A DNA stretch of 64,000 bases from contig NZ_CAKXZS010000014.1 of the NCBI RefSeq assembly GCF_935822925.1, forward strand, positions 240,453 through 304,452, written 5' to 3'. Of the stretch, positions 47,739-56,230 are shown in pieces (the first letter of the stretch is position 1; each line of letters begins with the position of its first letter). The translations under genes and the position numbers were made by a program. The notes under the pieces are model-generated. The model had not been told where the DNA came from and did not search any database. It worked only from the letters and a program-made list of their open reading frames with translations. The DNA comes from Mesorhizobium ventifaucium. GTDB lineage: Bacteria > Pseudomonadota > Alphaproteobacteria > Rhizobiales > Rhizobiaceae.

Positions 47739-48764
47739 ATGCCCCTCAATATCCCGACATTCGACGATGTTCTGACCGCCGCGGCGCGCCTCGCCGGATT
47801 GGCCCACCGGACGCCGGTGCTGACCTCGCGCACCTTCAATGATCTGACAGGCGCCGAGGTGTTCTTCAAGTGCGAGAACTTCCAGCGTGGCGGCGCGTTC
47901 AAGTTCCGCGGCGCCATGAACGCGCTTCTGGCCTTGGATATTTCGGCGCGGGCGCGCGGAGTGGTGGCCTATTCTTCGGGCAATCATGCGCAGGCGCTGG
48001 CCTATGCGGCCGCGATCAAGGGCGTGAAGGCAGTCATCATCATGCCCAGGGATGCGCCCGAGCTGAAGGTGCGTGCCACCCGCGGCTATGGCGCCGAAGT
48101 GATATTCTACGACCGCTACAGCGAGAACCGCGAAGAGATTGGCGGCAGGATCGCCGCCGAGCGGGGAGCCGCCCTCATTCCACCCTACGACCACCCCGAT
48201 GTGATTGCCGGGCAAGGCACGGCGACACTTGAACTTATCCAGGAGGCCGGCCCGCTGGATGCCCTTTATGTCTGCCTTGGCGGTGGCGGCCTGCTCGCCG
48301 GCGCCGCACTGGCGGCAGCGGAATGCGCGCCCGCCTGCAGGGTCGTCGGGGTTGAACCCGAGGCCGGCAATGATGGTCAGCAATCCCTCGCCAGGGGTGA
48401 GGTCGTAACCATCGAGGTGCCGAAATCCATCGCCGATGGCGCGGTCGTCACCCATCTTGGCGCGCATAATTTTCCTGTCATCCGCGACAAGGTTGCCGCT
48501 ATCACCACGGTCAGCGACGACGCGCTCATCGAAATGATGCATTTTTTCGCCGAGCGCATGAAAATCGTCGTCGAACCCACCGGTTGCCTTGCAGCGGCGG
48601 CGGTTCGCAGTGAATCGCAAAGCCTGCGCGGGCAGCGCATCGGTGTCATCGTCAGTGGCGGCAATGTGGATCTCACGCGCTTCGCAAGCTTGATCATGGC
48701 GGCCGGAGACAAAACGCCTCGCGAGCCGGCCATGGCGCGCGCCGGGCCGGAGACCTTTCGCTAA
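47739..48764 (+). CDS. Threonine/hydroxyaspartate dehydratase-like PLP enzyme
   Basis: A 341-residue fold-type II PLP protein: the PLP Lys is in NFQRGGAFKFRGAMNALLAL, then VAYSSGNHAQALAYAA, AVIIMPRDAPELKVRATRGYG, and the phosphate loop LGGGGLLAGAALAA. There is no C-terminal ACT domain, so it is the short catabolic form like serine racemase, beta-hydroxyaspartate dehydratase (BhcB) or EutB. The divergent cyclodeaminase-family gene supports the last two. The partner genes bhcA/bhcC or eutD/E are not in the window. Confidence 0.86.
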   Translation: MPLNIPTFDDVLTAAARLAGLAHRTPVLTSRTFNDLTGAEVFFKCENFQRGGAFKFRGAMNALLALDISARARGVVAYSSGNHAQALAYAAAIKGVKAVIIMPRDAPELKVRATRGYGAEVIFYDRYSENREEIGGRIAAERGAALIPPYDHPDVIAGQGTATLELIQEAGPLDALYVCLGGGGLLAGAALAAAECAPACRVVGVEPEAGNDGQQSLARGEVVTIEVPKSIADGAVVTHLGAHNFPVIRDKVAAITTVSDDALIEMMHFFAERMKIVVEPTGCLAAAAVRSESQSLRGQRIGVIVSGGNVDLTRFASLIMAAGDKTPREPAMARAGPETFR

Positions 48765-48896
48765 GGCACGCTCAGGCGCAGCTGGTACCCGTGCGGCCCT
48801 GTGCTGGTCGCCAGCGCACGGCAATGCTGTTCATTGGCTGTAGTACGCCTCTTGCGCGCGTCATGATACGCATGGACCGCAGGTCGTTGAGCGTGA

Positions 48897-49520
48897 TCAA
48901 ATCGCATCCAGCCGGAACGACAGCAGCTTGATGGAGCGCTTGTAGATGTTGCTGGCGGCCGGAGTTGGCGGAATGCCGTCGAGATAGTCGACGGCGATTT
49001 CGAGTGTATCGGCCTTGCCGAGCGCCGCCGGTGGAATGACGAACGAGACCGTTCGTGGTTCTTTGCCGGACAGTGTTACGGCATGCGCCCGAACGCCGTT
49101 CACCGAGATCACAACCCTCTGCGTGATCTGTGGAGGACGAATGACTGCGGCCATTTGCAGCGTGGCGGCCAGCCCGTCGCGCAGCGGTGGTATCTTCACG
49201 CGAAGCCGCGAGGTCTCGCCCAGGGAATGGGTGCCGTCGGCAACGGGTCCCGACCAACCACAGACCTTTATGCCGGCTGCCTGCTTGGCGCCGTCGTTCC
49301 GGAACGATACCGTCTGGCCAAGCGTGTAGCTGCCGGTCGCATCCCGATTGAGACAGGTCGTCGTCCGATCGATGTAATAGGCGCGATAGTCGGCGTTGAC
49401 GTCCGGATTGAGAGCAAGCGCAAGGATGACCATCTCGGACCCGGCCAGTACCGCCGCGAGCGCGTAGCCACCGAGCCAGGCAGCGCGCCGATACGAGCCC
49501 GGAACGTCAGACCAGGGCAA
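48897..49520 (-). CDS. Membrane-anchored protein of unknown function beside a mannosyltransferase
   Basis: A 207-residue protein that I do not recognise. One N-terminal TM helix (AAWLGGYALAAVLAGSEMVI) is followed by an extracytoplasmic beta-rich domain with VSFRNDGAKQAAGIKVCGWS, LRVKIPPLRDGLAATLQMA and VVISVNGVRAHAVTLSGKE, like a carbohydrate-binding or Ig-like fold. TTG 49520 is taken as start because GGAGG lies five bases before it; ATG 49565 would overlap the upstream gene by 59 bp. It probably acts with the glycosyltransferase. Confidence 0.65.
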   Translation of the reverse strand: MPWSDVPGSYRRAAWLGGYALAAVLAGSEMVILALALNPDVNADYRAYYIDRTTTCLNRDATGSYTLGQTVSFRNDGAKQAAGIKVCGWSGPVADGTHSLGETSRLRVKIPPLRDGLAATLQMAAVIRPPQITQRVVISVNGVRAHAVTLSGKEPRTVSFVIPPAALGKADTLEIAVDYLDGIPPTPAASNIYKRSIKLLSFRLDAI

Positions 49521-50670
49521 GGTAGCCTCCGATCCACGCCACAGTCGTGAAATAACAGGCGCCAAGGAAGAGAACCAAAGCCGCGAGCCAAATCAGCTTC
49601 GACGCCGACAACAGGATGGCGAGCAGCATTGTCAGAGGCGCAAGCCCAATGACATATCTGACCATCGAGGCCAGGTTGGTGATCAGCGGCAGGATGATGC
49701 AGAGTGCGCAGAACAGTGCCGCGCCATATTGCCTGCGGGCCGCCAGGACGGCCGACAGCGCCAGCCCGGCGATTGCGGCAAGCGCGCTCCATTGCGGCGC
49801 CGTTGGCAGCCAGCCCGTCTTCGGGACGGCGGAGAGCCCGTCCCATAGAAAGACAAGTGGGTTGCCGGCCACCCGTCCGAAGGCGCGCTGGATGTGCAAG
49901 AATGCAAAGCCGTCTCCGACGGTGAGGTACAGGAACAGGATGTAAGCGAACAAACCGGCAGGCGAGATGAGGACAGCGACCAGCAGATCCGGTCGGCCAA
50001 GCAGCCAGCGTGGGAAAGACAGCGCCGATCCGCCCTGCCGGCGGTGCTCCCTGAACATTTGAATGACGGTCGCAAATACGACGAAGACCCCGACCAGTCT
50101 GGTCGCCGACAGCAGCGCGGATGAAACCCCCGCGGCGAGATAGCTGGAGCGCTTGAGCGCCAGAAAAACGCACGAGGTCAGGAGCACGAAAAGCGGTTCG
50201 CTCAGGAAGGTCGTGAAATGAAAGGAGAACGGGCCACTGAGCAGAAACGCGCAATACAGCACATAGGCGCGCATGTTCTTGTCGAGCAGCGGCCACGCCA
50301 CCAGACAGGCGGCGTAGCTGCAGGCAATGGAGATGAAGGTGGCGACCAGTATCGTAGGAAAAGGAAAAACAGACCGGATCGCCGCCACCAGCATCGGATA
50401 GAGCGGAAAGAAGCCCCAGCGACCGACATTGCTGTGGTCTGGAATGGGAAAGCGCTCATAGCCCTGTTCGCTGATGTCGATATACCAGGCGCAATCCCAC
50501 CGGCAGAGCGCGCGGGCATAAGCCGCGAAACCTGGTTCCTCCGATACCGAAGCAAATGCCGCATAGCGAATGACCAATCCGCTGATCACGAACAGCAACG
50601 GCACTGCCGCGATGGTGATGACCATAAGACGACCGCTGGCGTTCGGACGCACAACAGCTTCGAGCGCCAC
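49507..50670 (-). CDS. Polytopic mannosyltransferase-like protein (PIG-V/GT-C type)
   Basis: A 387-residue membrane protein with about ten TM helices. RWDCAWYIDISEQGYERF and GFFPLYPMLVAAIR resemble the PIG-V (GPI mannosyltransferase II) signature RWDxxWYxxIAxxGY and FFPLYP; the acidic residues in the first loop are the likely catalytic ones. GTG 50670 is taken as start because GGAGG lies six bases before it; the frame is open to TTG 50709. Bacterial members use polyprenyl-phosphate sugars at the periplasmic face. Its stop overlaps the start of the next gene. Confidence 0.75.
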   Translation of the reverse strand: MALEAVVRPNASGRLMVITIAAVPLLFVISGLVIRYAAFASVSEEPGFAAYARALCRWDCAWYIDISEQGYERFPIPDHSNVGRWGFFPLYPMLVAAIRSVFPFPTILVATFISIACSYAACLVAWPLLDKNMRAYVLYCAFLLSGPFSFHFTTFLSEPLFVLLTSCVFLALKRSSYLAAGVSSALLSATRLVGVFVVFATVIQMFREHRRQGGSALSFPRWLLGRPDLLVAVLISPAGLFAYILFLYLTVGDGFAFLHIQRAFGRVAGNPLVFLWDGLSAVPKTGWLPTAPQWSALAAIAGLALSAVLAARRQYGAALFCALCIILPLITNLASMVRYVIGLAPLTMLLAILLSASKLIWLAALVLFLGACYFTTVAWIGGYLALV

Positions 50671-50765
50671 AATCTGCCTCCGCCCGTTCAAGTGGCTGAC
50701 GCCACTCAAAACTAGATGACGCGCGCCATGGCGAATTCAAGGTATGCTGAAATCGGCGATACCGC

Positions 50766-52760
50766 CTATCCGGCGCATCTGATCCAGACCAGCATCTCGC
50801 CTGGATCGCGATTGTCCCAGGCAAAATACGGCACGGCGGTGATTTTTGCTTCCTCAACCGCCGGGGGTTCGGTGCGGTAGAGGCCGTGGTCCCAGTCTTC
50901 AAACGCCTCTTTCCTGGCAACAGCCGAAAGCGTCACAACGCCGCCCAACAGGTTCGGCTGCTCGCGCGCCTCGATCTGTGCCGTCCGCGGCAAGGCGATG
51001 CGGTGCAGCTGGCCGGCATTGTCGGTCTCCTCGACGCAATAGATCAGCGGGCCGCGGGCGAGCGCGACGCGGCCGATATCCTGCCGCACCTGCGGATTGG
51101 CATAGAGCCGGTCAACGGCCATTTCGAGTTCGAGCTCGACCTGGTCGCCCTTGCGCCACTCGCGCCGGATCGCGGCATAGCCGTCGCTGGTGACCGCATC
51201 CAGATCGACCGCCTCCCCGTTCACCTTGAGCGCCGCCTTGCGGCACCAGGCCGGCAGGCGCAGATGCAAGGTGAATGTCGTCGGCGCCTCGGGCTCGATC
51301 GTTATCGAGACCGCGCCGTCCCATGGATAGTTGCTGGTCTGGCGCAGCTCTATTTGCGTTCCTGCGATATCGAAACGAGCCGTGCTGTTTCCATAGAGAT
51401 GGACAGCCAATGCATCGTCCGACAAGCCATAAAAGTAGCTGCCGATCGAGGCGACCATGCGGCCGATATTGGGCGGGCAGCACGGGCAGCGATGCCATTT
51501 CCAGCGGTTGTGCTTGCCCCGGCTTTCCAGCGGATTTTCGTAGAAGAACAGCGAGCCGTCGAGCGACAGGCCCGAGATCGAGCCGTTGTAGAGGGCTCGC
51601 TCCATCATGTCGGCATAGCGCGCATGGGGGCCCATGCCGAGCATGCGGCTCGCCCAGAACACCAGTCCGACCGAAGCGCAGGTCTCGGCATAGGCGGTCT
51701 CATTGGGCAGATCGTAATCGGCGGTAAACCCCTCATTGTGCGACGACGGCCCGAGGCCGCCGGTGATGTAGAGGTTCTTGGTGGTGAGATCGTCCCACAG
51801 CCGGTCGAGCGCCGCCCGCAGCGTGTCGTCGCCATATTCGGTGGCGATATCGGCCATGCCCGAATAGAGATACATCGCCCTGACCGCATGGCCGACGACC
51901 TTGTCCTGTTCGCGCACCGGCTTGTGCGACTGGCTGTATTCGTAGGTTTTGAAATGATAGGCTTTTGGGTCGGCGCCGCGGGCACGCGCCTCCTCGTCGA
52001 AGTAATGCGGTTGCTGTCCGCGTTGGTCGATGAAGTATTTCGCGAGGTCCATGTACTTCTGCTCGCCGGTGACCCGCGCCAGCTTGACCAGCGCCAGCTC
52101 GATCTCCTCGTGGCCGCAATAGCCCTTTTTCTTGCCAGGCTCGGTACCGAACGTCTCGGCGATATGGTCGGCATAACGGCACATGATGTCGAGCAGCTTG
52201 CGTTTTCCCGTCGCCTGGTAGTAGGCGACCGCGCCCTCGATCAGATGGCCGGCGCAGTAGAGCTCGTGGCAGTCGCGCAGATTGGTCCAGCGCAAGCCCG
52301 GCTGGATGCGCTGGTACCAGCTCGACAGATAGCCGTCGGGCTGCTGCAGCCTGCCGTACATGTCGATGACGGCGTCGATCTTCTTCTCCAGCGCGTCGTT
52401 GCGGCGGCGGTACAGCGAATAGGCGGCGGTCTCGATGGTCTTGCCCCAGTCAGAGTCCCAGAACATCTGGGTCGTGACGGTCGAGCCGGTGAATTCGTTG
52501 CCGGCGGTGGCTGCTTCGTCCGGCGAAGGTGAGTGGAACGGAATGACGACGCCGGGCGATGGCCGGTCCGGATCGATCTGCTCGAGCATGCGCGCCTCGA
52601 CGCAGCGGTCGTAGAGGATGCCGGCGGTCCTGGTGGCGACGGCATCGACACGGTCGCCCCAGAAGCCGCGCACATCGACCTGCGGCACCGGCAGCGGGCG
52701 GAAGGCGCGTTTTGGCTTGTCCAACTCGGCAGCCGGCGAGGCGGATTGCGATGCGGTCAT
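50766..52760 (-). CDS. Glycoside hydrolase family 127, beta-L-arabinofuranosidase type
   Basis: A 664-residue enzyme of the former DUF1680. The zinc site of the family is in WKWHRCPCCPPNIGRMV (Cys residues) with a Glu in LFFYENPLESRG; GLGPSSHNEGFTADYDLPNE and VGHAVRAMYLYSG are family motifs. There is no signal peptide, so it acts in the cytoplasm on imported arabinofuranosides. It is last gene of the LacI-controlled sugar operon; GGAGTAAATTG precedes ATG 52760. Confidence 0.92.
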   Translation of the reverse strand: MTASQSASPAAELDKPKRAFRPLPVPQVDVRGFWGDRVDAVATRTAGILYDRCVEARMLEQIDPDRPSPGVVIPFHSPSPDEAATAGNEFTGSTVTTQMFWDSDWGKTIETAAYSLYRRRNDALEKKIDAVIDMYGRLQQPDGYLSSWYQRIQPGLRWTNLRDCHELYCAGHLIEGAVAYYQATGKRKLLDIMCRYADHIAETFGTEPGKKKGYCGHEEIELALVKLARVTGEQKYMDLAKYFIDQRGQQPHYFDEEARARGADPKAYHFKTYEYSQSHKPVREQDKVVGHAVRAMYLYSGMADIATEYGDDTLRAALDRLWDDLTTKNLYITGGLGPSSHNEGFTADYDLPNETAYAETCASVGLVFWASRMLGMGPHARYADMMERALYNGSISGLSLDGSLFFYENPLESRGKHNRWKWHRCPCCPPNIGRMVASIGSYFYGLSDDALAVHLYGNSTARFDIAGTQIELRQTSNYPWDGAVSITIEPEAPTTFTLHLRLPAWCRKAALKVNGEAVDLDAVTSDGYAAIRREWRKGDQVELELEMAVDRLYANPQVRQDIGRVALARGPLIYCVEETDNAGQLHRIALPRTAQIEAREQPNLLGGVVTLSAVARKEAFEDWDHGLYRTEPPAVEEAKITAVPYFAWDNRDPGEMLVWIRCAG

Positions 52761-52786
52761 CAATTTACTCCGGTCGGTTCGGTTGG

Positions 52787-53644
52787 TCACTTCACGGCCC
52801 CTGCCATGAGGCCGCGGATGTAGAAGCGCTGCAGCAACAGGAACAGCACCAGGCATGGCACCATCATCACGGTGACGCCGGCCTGCACCGCGCCCCAGTC
52901 GATGGCGCCGAAGCGGCCGGACTGCAGCGCCGTCATCATGATCGGCAGCGTGAATTTGGACTGGTCGGTCATCAGCACCAGCGCTGCCAAAAACTCGTTC
53001 CAGGCGCCGAGAAATGCGAACAGCGCGATGGTGACGATGCCCGGCCAGACCAGCGGCAGCATAACCCGCAGCAGCATGGTGACGTTGTTGGCGCCGTCCA
53101 TGCGGGCTGCCTCTTCGATCTCGCGCGGGACCGCATCGAAGGCGTTGCGCATCATGAAGATCGAGAACGGCAGCTGCAGCGTGACATAGACGCAAACCAG
53201 CCCGGTCAGTGTGTTGTGCAGGCCGATCTTGGTCAGCACCAGGAAGATCGGCGTCAGGATCGACTGGAACGGGATCATGATCGTCGACAGGATGAGGACG
53301 AAGAGCAGGTCCTTCAGCGGAAAGCGGAAGCGCGAGAAACCATAGCCGGCCAGCACGCTGACGATCACCGACAGCACCACCGTCATGACCGAGACATAGA
53401 TGCTGTTTTGCGCCGGCAGCCACAGCCCATCGCCGAAGGTGTTGAGCGTGGCGTAGTTCTCGACCGAAAAACCGGTCGTCGGCCAGGGTGGCAGCGGCGG
53501 CTGCCGCGACTCCTGCGCCGGCTTGAACGCCGAAAGCACCGTCCAGACGATCGGCGCCAGGAACAGCAGCGAGGCGACGATGCCCGTCGCGTGCTCGGCG
53601 ATCTGCATGCCAATGCGGCGTTTGCGGCTTCGTGCCTGCGCCAT
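52787..53644 (-). CDS. Carbohydrate ABC transporter permease (MalG type)
   Basis: A 285-residue inner-membrane permease, six TM helices (AEHATGIVASLLFLAPIVWT; SVMTVVLSVIVSVLAGYGFS; FVLILSTIMIPFQSILTP). The EAA motif is EIEEAARMDGANNVTMLLRVMLPLVWPG, in two parts, for docking to the ATPase. The start overlaps the MalF-type stop by TGATG. It imports sugar with the neighbouring permease and binding protein. Confidence 0.93.
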   Translation of the reverse strand: MAQARSRKRRIGMQIAEHATGIVASLLFLAPIVWTVLSAFKPAQESRQPPLPPWPTTGFSVENYATLNTFGDGLWLPAQNSIYVSVMTVVLSVIVSVLAGYGFSRFRFPLKDLLFVLILSTIMIPFQSILTPIFLVLTKIGLHNTLTGLVCVYVTLQLPFSIFMMRNAFDAVPREIEEAARMDGANNVTMLLRVMLPLVWPGIVTIALFAFLGAWNEFLAALVLMTDQSKFTLPIMMTALQSGRFGAIDWGAVQAGVTVMMVPCLVLFLLLQRFYIRGLMAGAVK

Positions 53645-54570
53645 CAGTCAACGCCCTCCGGTTGGCGCAGCAGCCGCAGCTGGATCAGGCTGAGCGCGAC
53701 CAGGATGACCAGCAGGACCATCGACAGGGCGGCGCCGTAGCCGAGCTTGAACGACACAAACGACTGGTTGAAAATCCAGTAGACGGCGGTCAGCGTCTGG
53801 TTGCGCGGCCCGCCGCGCAGGATGATGTAGAACTGGTCGAAGGCGAGCACCGAGCCGGCAACCGACAGGATCAGCGCCAGCGCCAGCGTGCGGCGCATCA
53901 GCGGCAGGGTGATGGCGCGAAACCGCGCCAGCGGCCCTGCTCCGTCGATCATCGCCGCCTCCTGCAGATCCGGCGGGATCGATTGCAGGCCAGTCATCAG
54001 GATGATCATGGTGAAGCCCGCCACCTTCCAGACAACCATGGCGATGATCGACCAGAACGCCGGCTGGAACGTTGCCAGCAGGTTGACCTTCTTCTCGGTC
54101 AGGCCGAGCTCGAAGGCGGCCGGGCTGAACAGGCCGGAATCGACATTGAGCAGCCACGACCACAGCAGGCTGGCAGAGGCGAAACCGATGACGGCCGGCA
54201 TGAAGAACGACGTCCGGTAGAAGCCGGTCAGCGGCCGCGGCCGTTCGATGAACAGCGCCAGCGGAAAGGCGACGACGAAGATCGCGATGGTGACGATCAC
54301 CGTGTAATAGCCAGTGAATCGCAGCGCGTTCCAGAACCTGGTATCGCGCAGGATCGCCCAGTAATTGTCGAGGCCGATGAAGGAGTGCGCGCCCATCAGC
54401 GGCCAGTTGTGCAGCGACATCCAGGCCGTCATGCCAAGCGGGATGATGAAGAAGACGACGACCAGGGCGACGGCCGGCGCGACGTAGAGCAGGCCGATCC
54501 ACTGCCGGCGACCGGCGCCGACCAGTTTTCTGGGGCGGGCGGGTGCGGAGATTGCTGCGATCGAGGTCAT
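53644..54570 (-). CDS. Carbohydrate ABC transporter permease (MalF type)
   Basis: A 308-residue permease with six TM helices (IGLLYVAPAVALVVVFFIIP; TVIVTIAIFVVAFPLALFI; MVLLVILVALSLIQLRLL). The EAA loop is DLQEAAMIDGAGPLARFRAI. ATG 54570 is taken as start. Just before it lies a repeat element, beyond which a near copy of its first codons occurs at 54764, so the natural 5' end may have been changed by the insertion. Confidence 0.92.
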   Translation of the reverse strand: MTSIAAISAPARPRKLVGAGRRQWIGLLYVAPAVALVVVFFIIPLGMTAWMSLHNWPLMGAHSFIGLDNYWAILRDTRFWNALRFTGYYTVIVTIAIFVVAFPLALFIERPRPLTGFYRTSFFMPAVIGFASASLLWSWLLNVDSGLFSPAAFELGLTEKKVNLLATFQPAFWSIIAMVVWKVAGFTMIILMTGLQSIPPDLQEAAMIDGAGPLARFRAITLPLMRRTLALALILSVAGSVLAFDQFYIILRGGPRNQTLTAVYWIFNQSFVSFKLGYGAALSMVLLVILVALSLIQLRLLRQPEGVD

Positions 54571-54589
54571 GCCTGGCCGCTCCCCTTTC

Positions 54590-54728
54590 CTTCTCCCCTT
54601 GTGGGAGAAGGTGGATCGGCGCGTAGCGCCGAGACGGTTGAGGGGTGTTGGACGGAGTGCCGCCCGTGCCAAGCTGGAGCACCCCTCATCCGTCGCCTAG
54701 GGCGACACGTTCTCCCACAAGGGGAGAA
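54590..54728. repeat. Palindromic intergenic repeat A inside the sugar operon
   Basis: CTTCTCCCCTTGTGGGAGAAG (54590-54610) at one end and TTCTCCCACAAGGGGAGAA (54710-54728) at the other; internal hairpins include CGGCGCGTAGCGCCG and CGTCGCCTAGGGCGACACG. It lies directly upstream of the MalF-type start. Confidence 0.8.
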
Positions 54729-54747
54729 GGGGGAGCCAACGGTGGTT

Positions 54748-54764
54748 ACTGCGATGGAGGTCAT
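54748..54764 (-). other. Near-duplicate of the MalF-type gene start
   Basis: The minus strand reads ATGACCTCCATCGCAGT, against ATGACCTCGATCGCAGC at the real start (54570-54554), 15 of 17 bases equal. It begins a 65-codon frame (MTSIAVTTVGSPFSP...) that crosses repeat A and ends in a TGA overlapping the real ATG. Confidence 0.7.
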
Positions 54765-54787
54765 GGCTATTCTTCCGTTAGCGCGAC

Positions 54788-54926
54788 GTCCCCCTCCCCT
54801 TGAGGGGAGGGTCCGGCCGAAGGCCGGGGGTGGGGGCGCCTGCGAAACGCGCCGACGCAAAAGAACGTCGAGCACTGCCCGTACGACCCCACCCGGACCT
54901 GCGGTCCGACCTCCCCTCAAGGGGAG
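54788..54926. repeat. Palindromic intergenic repeat B inside the sugar operon
   Basis: CCCCTCCCCTTGAGGGGAGGG at the left and CTCCCCTCAAGGGGAG (54911-54926) at the right, with CCGGCCGAAGGCCGG and CGGACCTGCGGTCCG hairpins inside. It is of the same type as 3081-3224 and abuts the stop of the binding-protein gene. Confidence 0.8.
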
Positions 54927-54933
54927 CCGGCGC

Positions 54934-56175
54934 TTACTGCTGCGGCGCCGAGTCGATGATCGACTGCATGGTTTCCTGCGCATTGGCGATGGCGCCATTG
55001 ACGTCCTCGCCGAAGAAGACCTCGTTGATCATCTGGTTCCACGGACCGTTGGCGGAGTTGATCAGGTCGTTGAACACCACCGAATAGGGCGTGCGGCCCT
55101 TGGCCATGGCCTCGGCGGCGACCTTGTAGCGCGGGTCGAGTTCCCTGAGCGCCTCATTGGCGATATCGCCGCGCACCGGAAGGCTGCCATATTTCGCCAG
55201 TATGGTCTGGCCTTCCAGCGAATAGGCGAAATCGAGAAATTCCTTGACCACCGCGATTTTCGTGGTGCCCTTGGTGACGACGAAATTGTCGCCGCCGGCA
55301 AAGGACGACCAGCCGCCATCCTTGCCGGGCAGGAAGGTGACGCCATAGTCGATATCGGGATATTGGGTGTTCAGCGCGCCGATGGCGAAGGCGCCGGACG
55401 GCGAGATGCCGATGTTGCCCGCAGCGAAGGCGGCAAAGAAGTTGGAGCCGGTGTCGGTCTGCGCGCCGGCCGGCACCAGATCCTTCTTGACCATCGAGCG
55501 GTAGAGATCGATGGCGCCGCGCAACTGCGGGCTGTCGAGCGTCGCCTTCGAGCCGTCCTCGGTGAGGATGTCGCCACCCGAGGCCCAGATCAGCGGTGTG
55601 AAGGTGAAGATGTTGCAGCCGCCGCAATTGCCGGAGAAATAGAAGCCTTTGATGTCGCCGCCAAGCGCGTTAACTTTTTCGGCATAGGCTTCGATCTCGG
55701 CCCAGTTGGTCGGGCCTTTTTCAGGGTCGAGGCCGGCCTGCTTGAACAGTTTTTTGTTCCAGATCAACACCGAGCTATCGGCGGAGAACGGCAGCCCGTA
55801 GATGCGGCCCTTGTAGGTGCCGGTCTTGACGTGCGCCGGCGACAGGCTGTTGAAATAAGGCAGCGATTTCGCCCAGTCGGTGATGTCTTCCAGCTGGCCG
55901 GCGGCAGCGAAGGATGGCGTGTAGATCAGGTCGAGCGACAGCGCATCGGGTGCTGTGCCGCCGGCGGCGGCAGCACCATATTTCGGGATGATCTCGGCAT
56001 TGGGGATGATGTCCAGCTTGACCTGGTTCTCATGCCCCTTGTTGAAGGCATCGACGATGCGCGGCATGAAGTTCGAGCCGTCGGCGCGAACCCAGATGTT
56101 GGCGGTCTCGGCGGCGGCGGACGGAAAGCTCAGGATGCTCGCGGCAATAGCGAGCCCGGCAATCATAGTTCTCAT
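54934..56175 (-). CDS. Sugar ABC transporter substrate-binding protein
   Basis: A 413-residue family-1 binding protein. The signal peptide is MRTMIAGLAIAASILSFPSAAAE. Family features: GTAPDALSLDLIYTPSFAAA, YGLPFSADSSVLIWNKKLF, FAAFAAGNIGISPSGAFAIG. A CGGC pair (GNCGGCNIF) may form a disulfide. ATG 56175 has GAGGAG six bases before it. It is between lacI and the permeases. With GH127 in the operon, the ligand is likely an arabinofuranose-containing saccharide. Confidence 0.92.
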   Translation of the reverse strand: MRTMIAGLAIAASILSFPSAAAETANIWVRADGSNFMPRIVDAFNKGHENQVKLDIIPNAEIIPKYGAAAAGGTAPDALSLDLIYTPSFAAAGQLEDITDWAKSLPYFNSLSPAHVKTGTYKGRIYGLPFSADSSVLIWNKKLFKQAGLDPEKGPTNWAEIEAYAEKVNALGGDIKGFYFSGNCGGCNIFTFTPLIWASGGDILTEDGSKATLDSPQLRGAIDLYRSMVKKDLVPAGAQTDTGSNFFAAFAAGNIGISPSGAFAIGALNTQYPDIDYGVTFLPGKDGGWSSFAGGDNFVVTKGTTKIAVVKEFLDFAYSLEGQTILAKYGSLPVRGDIANEALRELDPRYKVAAEAMAKGRTPYSVVFNDLINSANGPWNQMINEVFFGEDVNGAIANAQETMQSIIDSAPQQ

Positions 56176-56230
56176 GGTTCTCCTCCTCATGGTTCTGCTT
56201 AGGCCGCGCTCCCCGCGCAGCGTCTTGATC

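Noticed and set aside
47529..48824. 431-codon minus-strand frame with GGLAD repeats
   Set aside because: Antisense of the dehydratase; the GGLAD run is only the translated 15-bp tandem repeat.
50766..53651. 961-codon frame as a GH127 fusion
   Set aside because: The first 297 codons are an alternative frame of the MalG-type permease gene; the enzyme starts at 52760 with its own ribosome site.
53632..56202. 856-codon plus-strand frame
   Set aside because: Antisense of two permease genes and the binding-protein gene, and it crosses two palindromic repeats; His/Asp/Gln-rich low-complexity translation has no family features.
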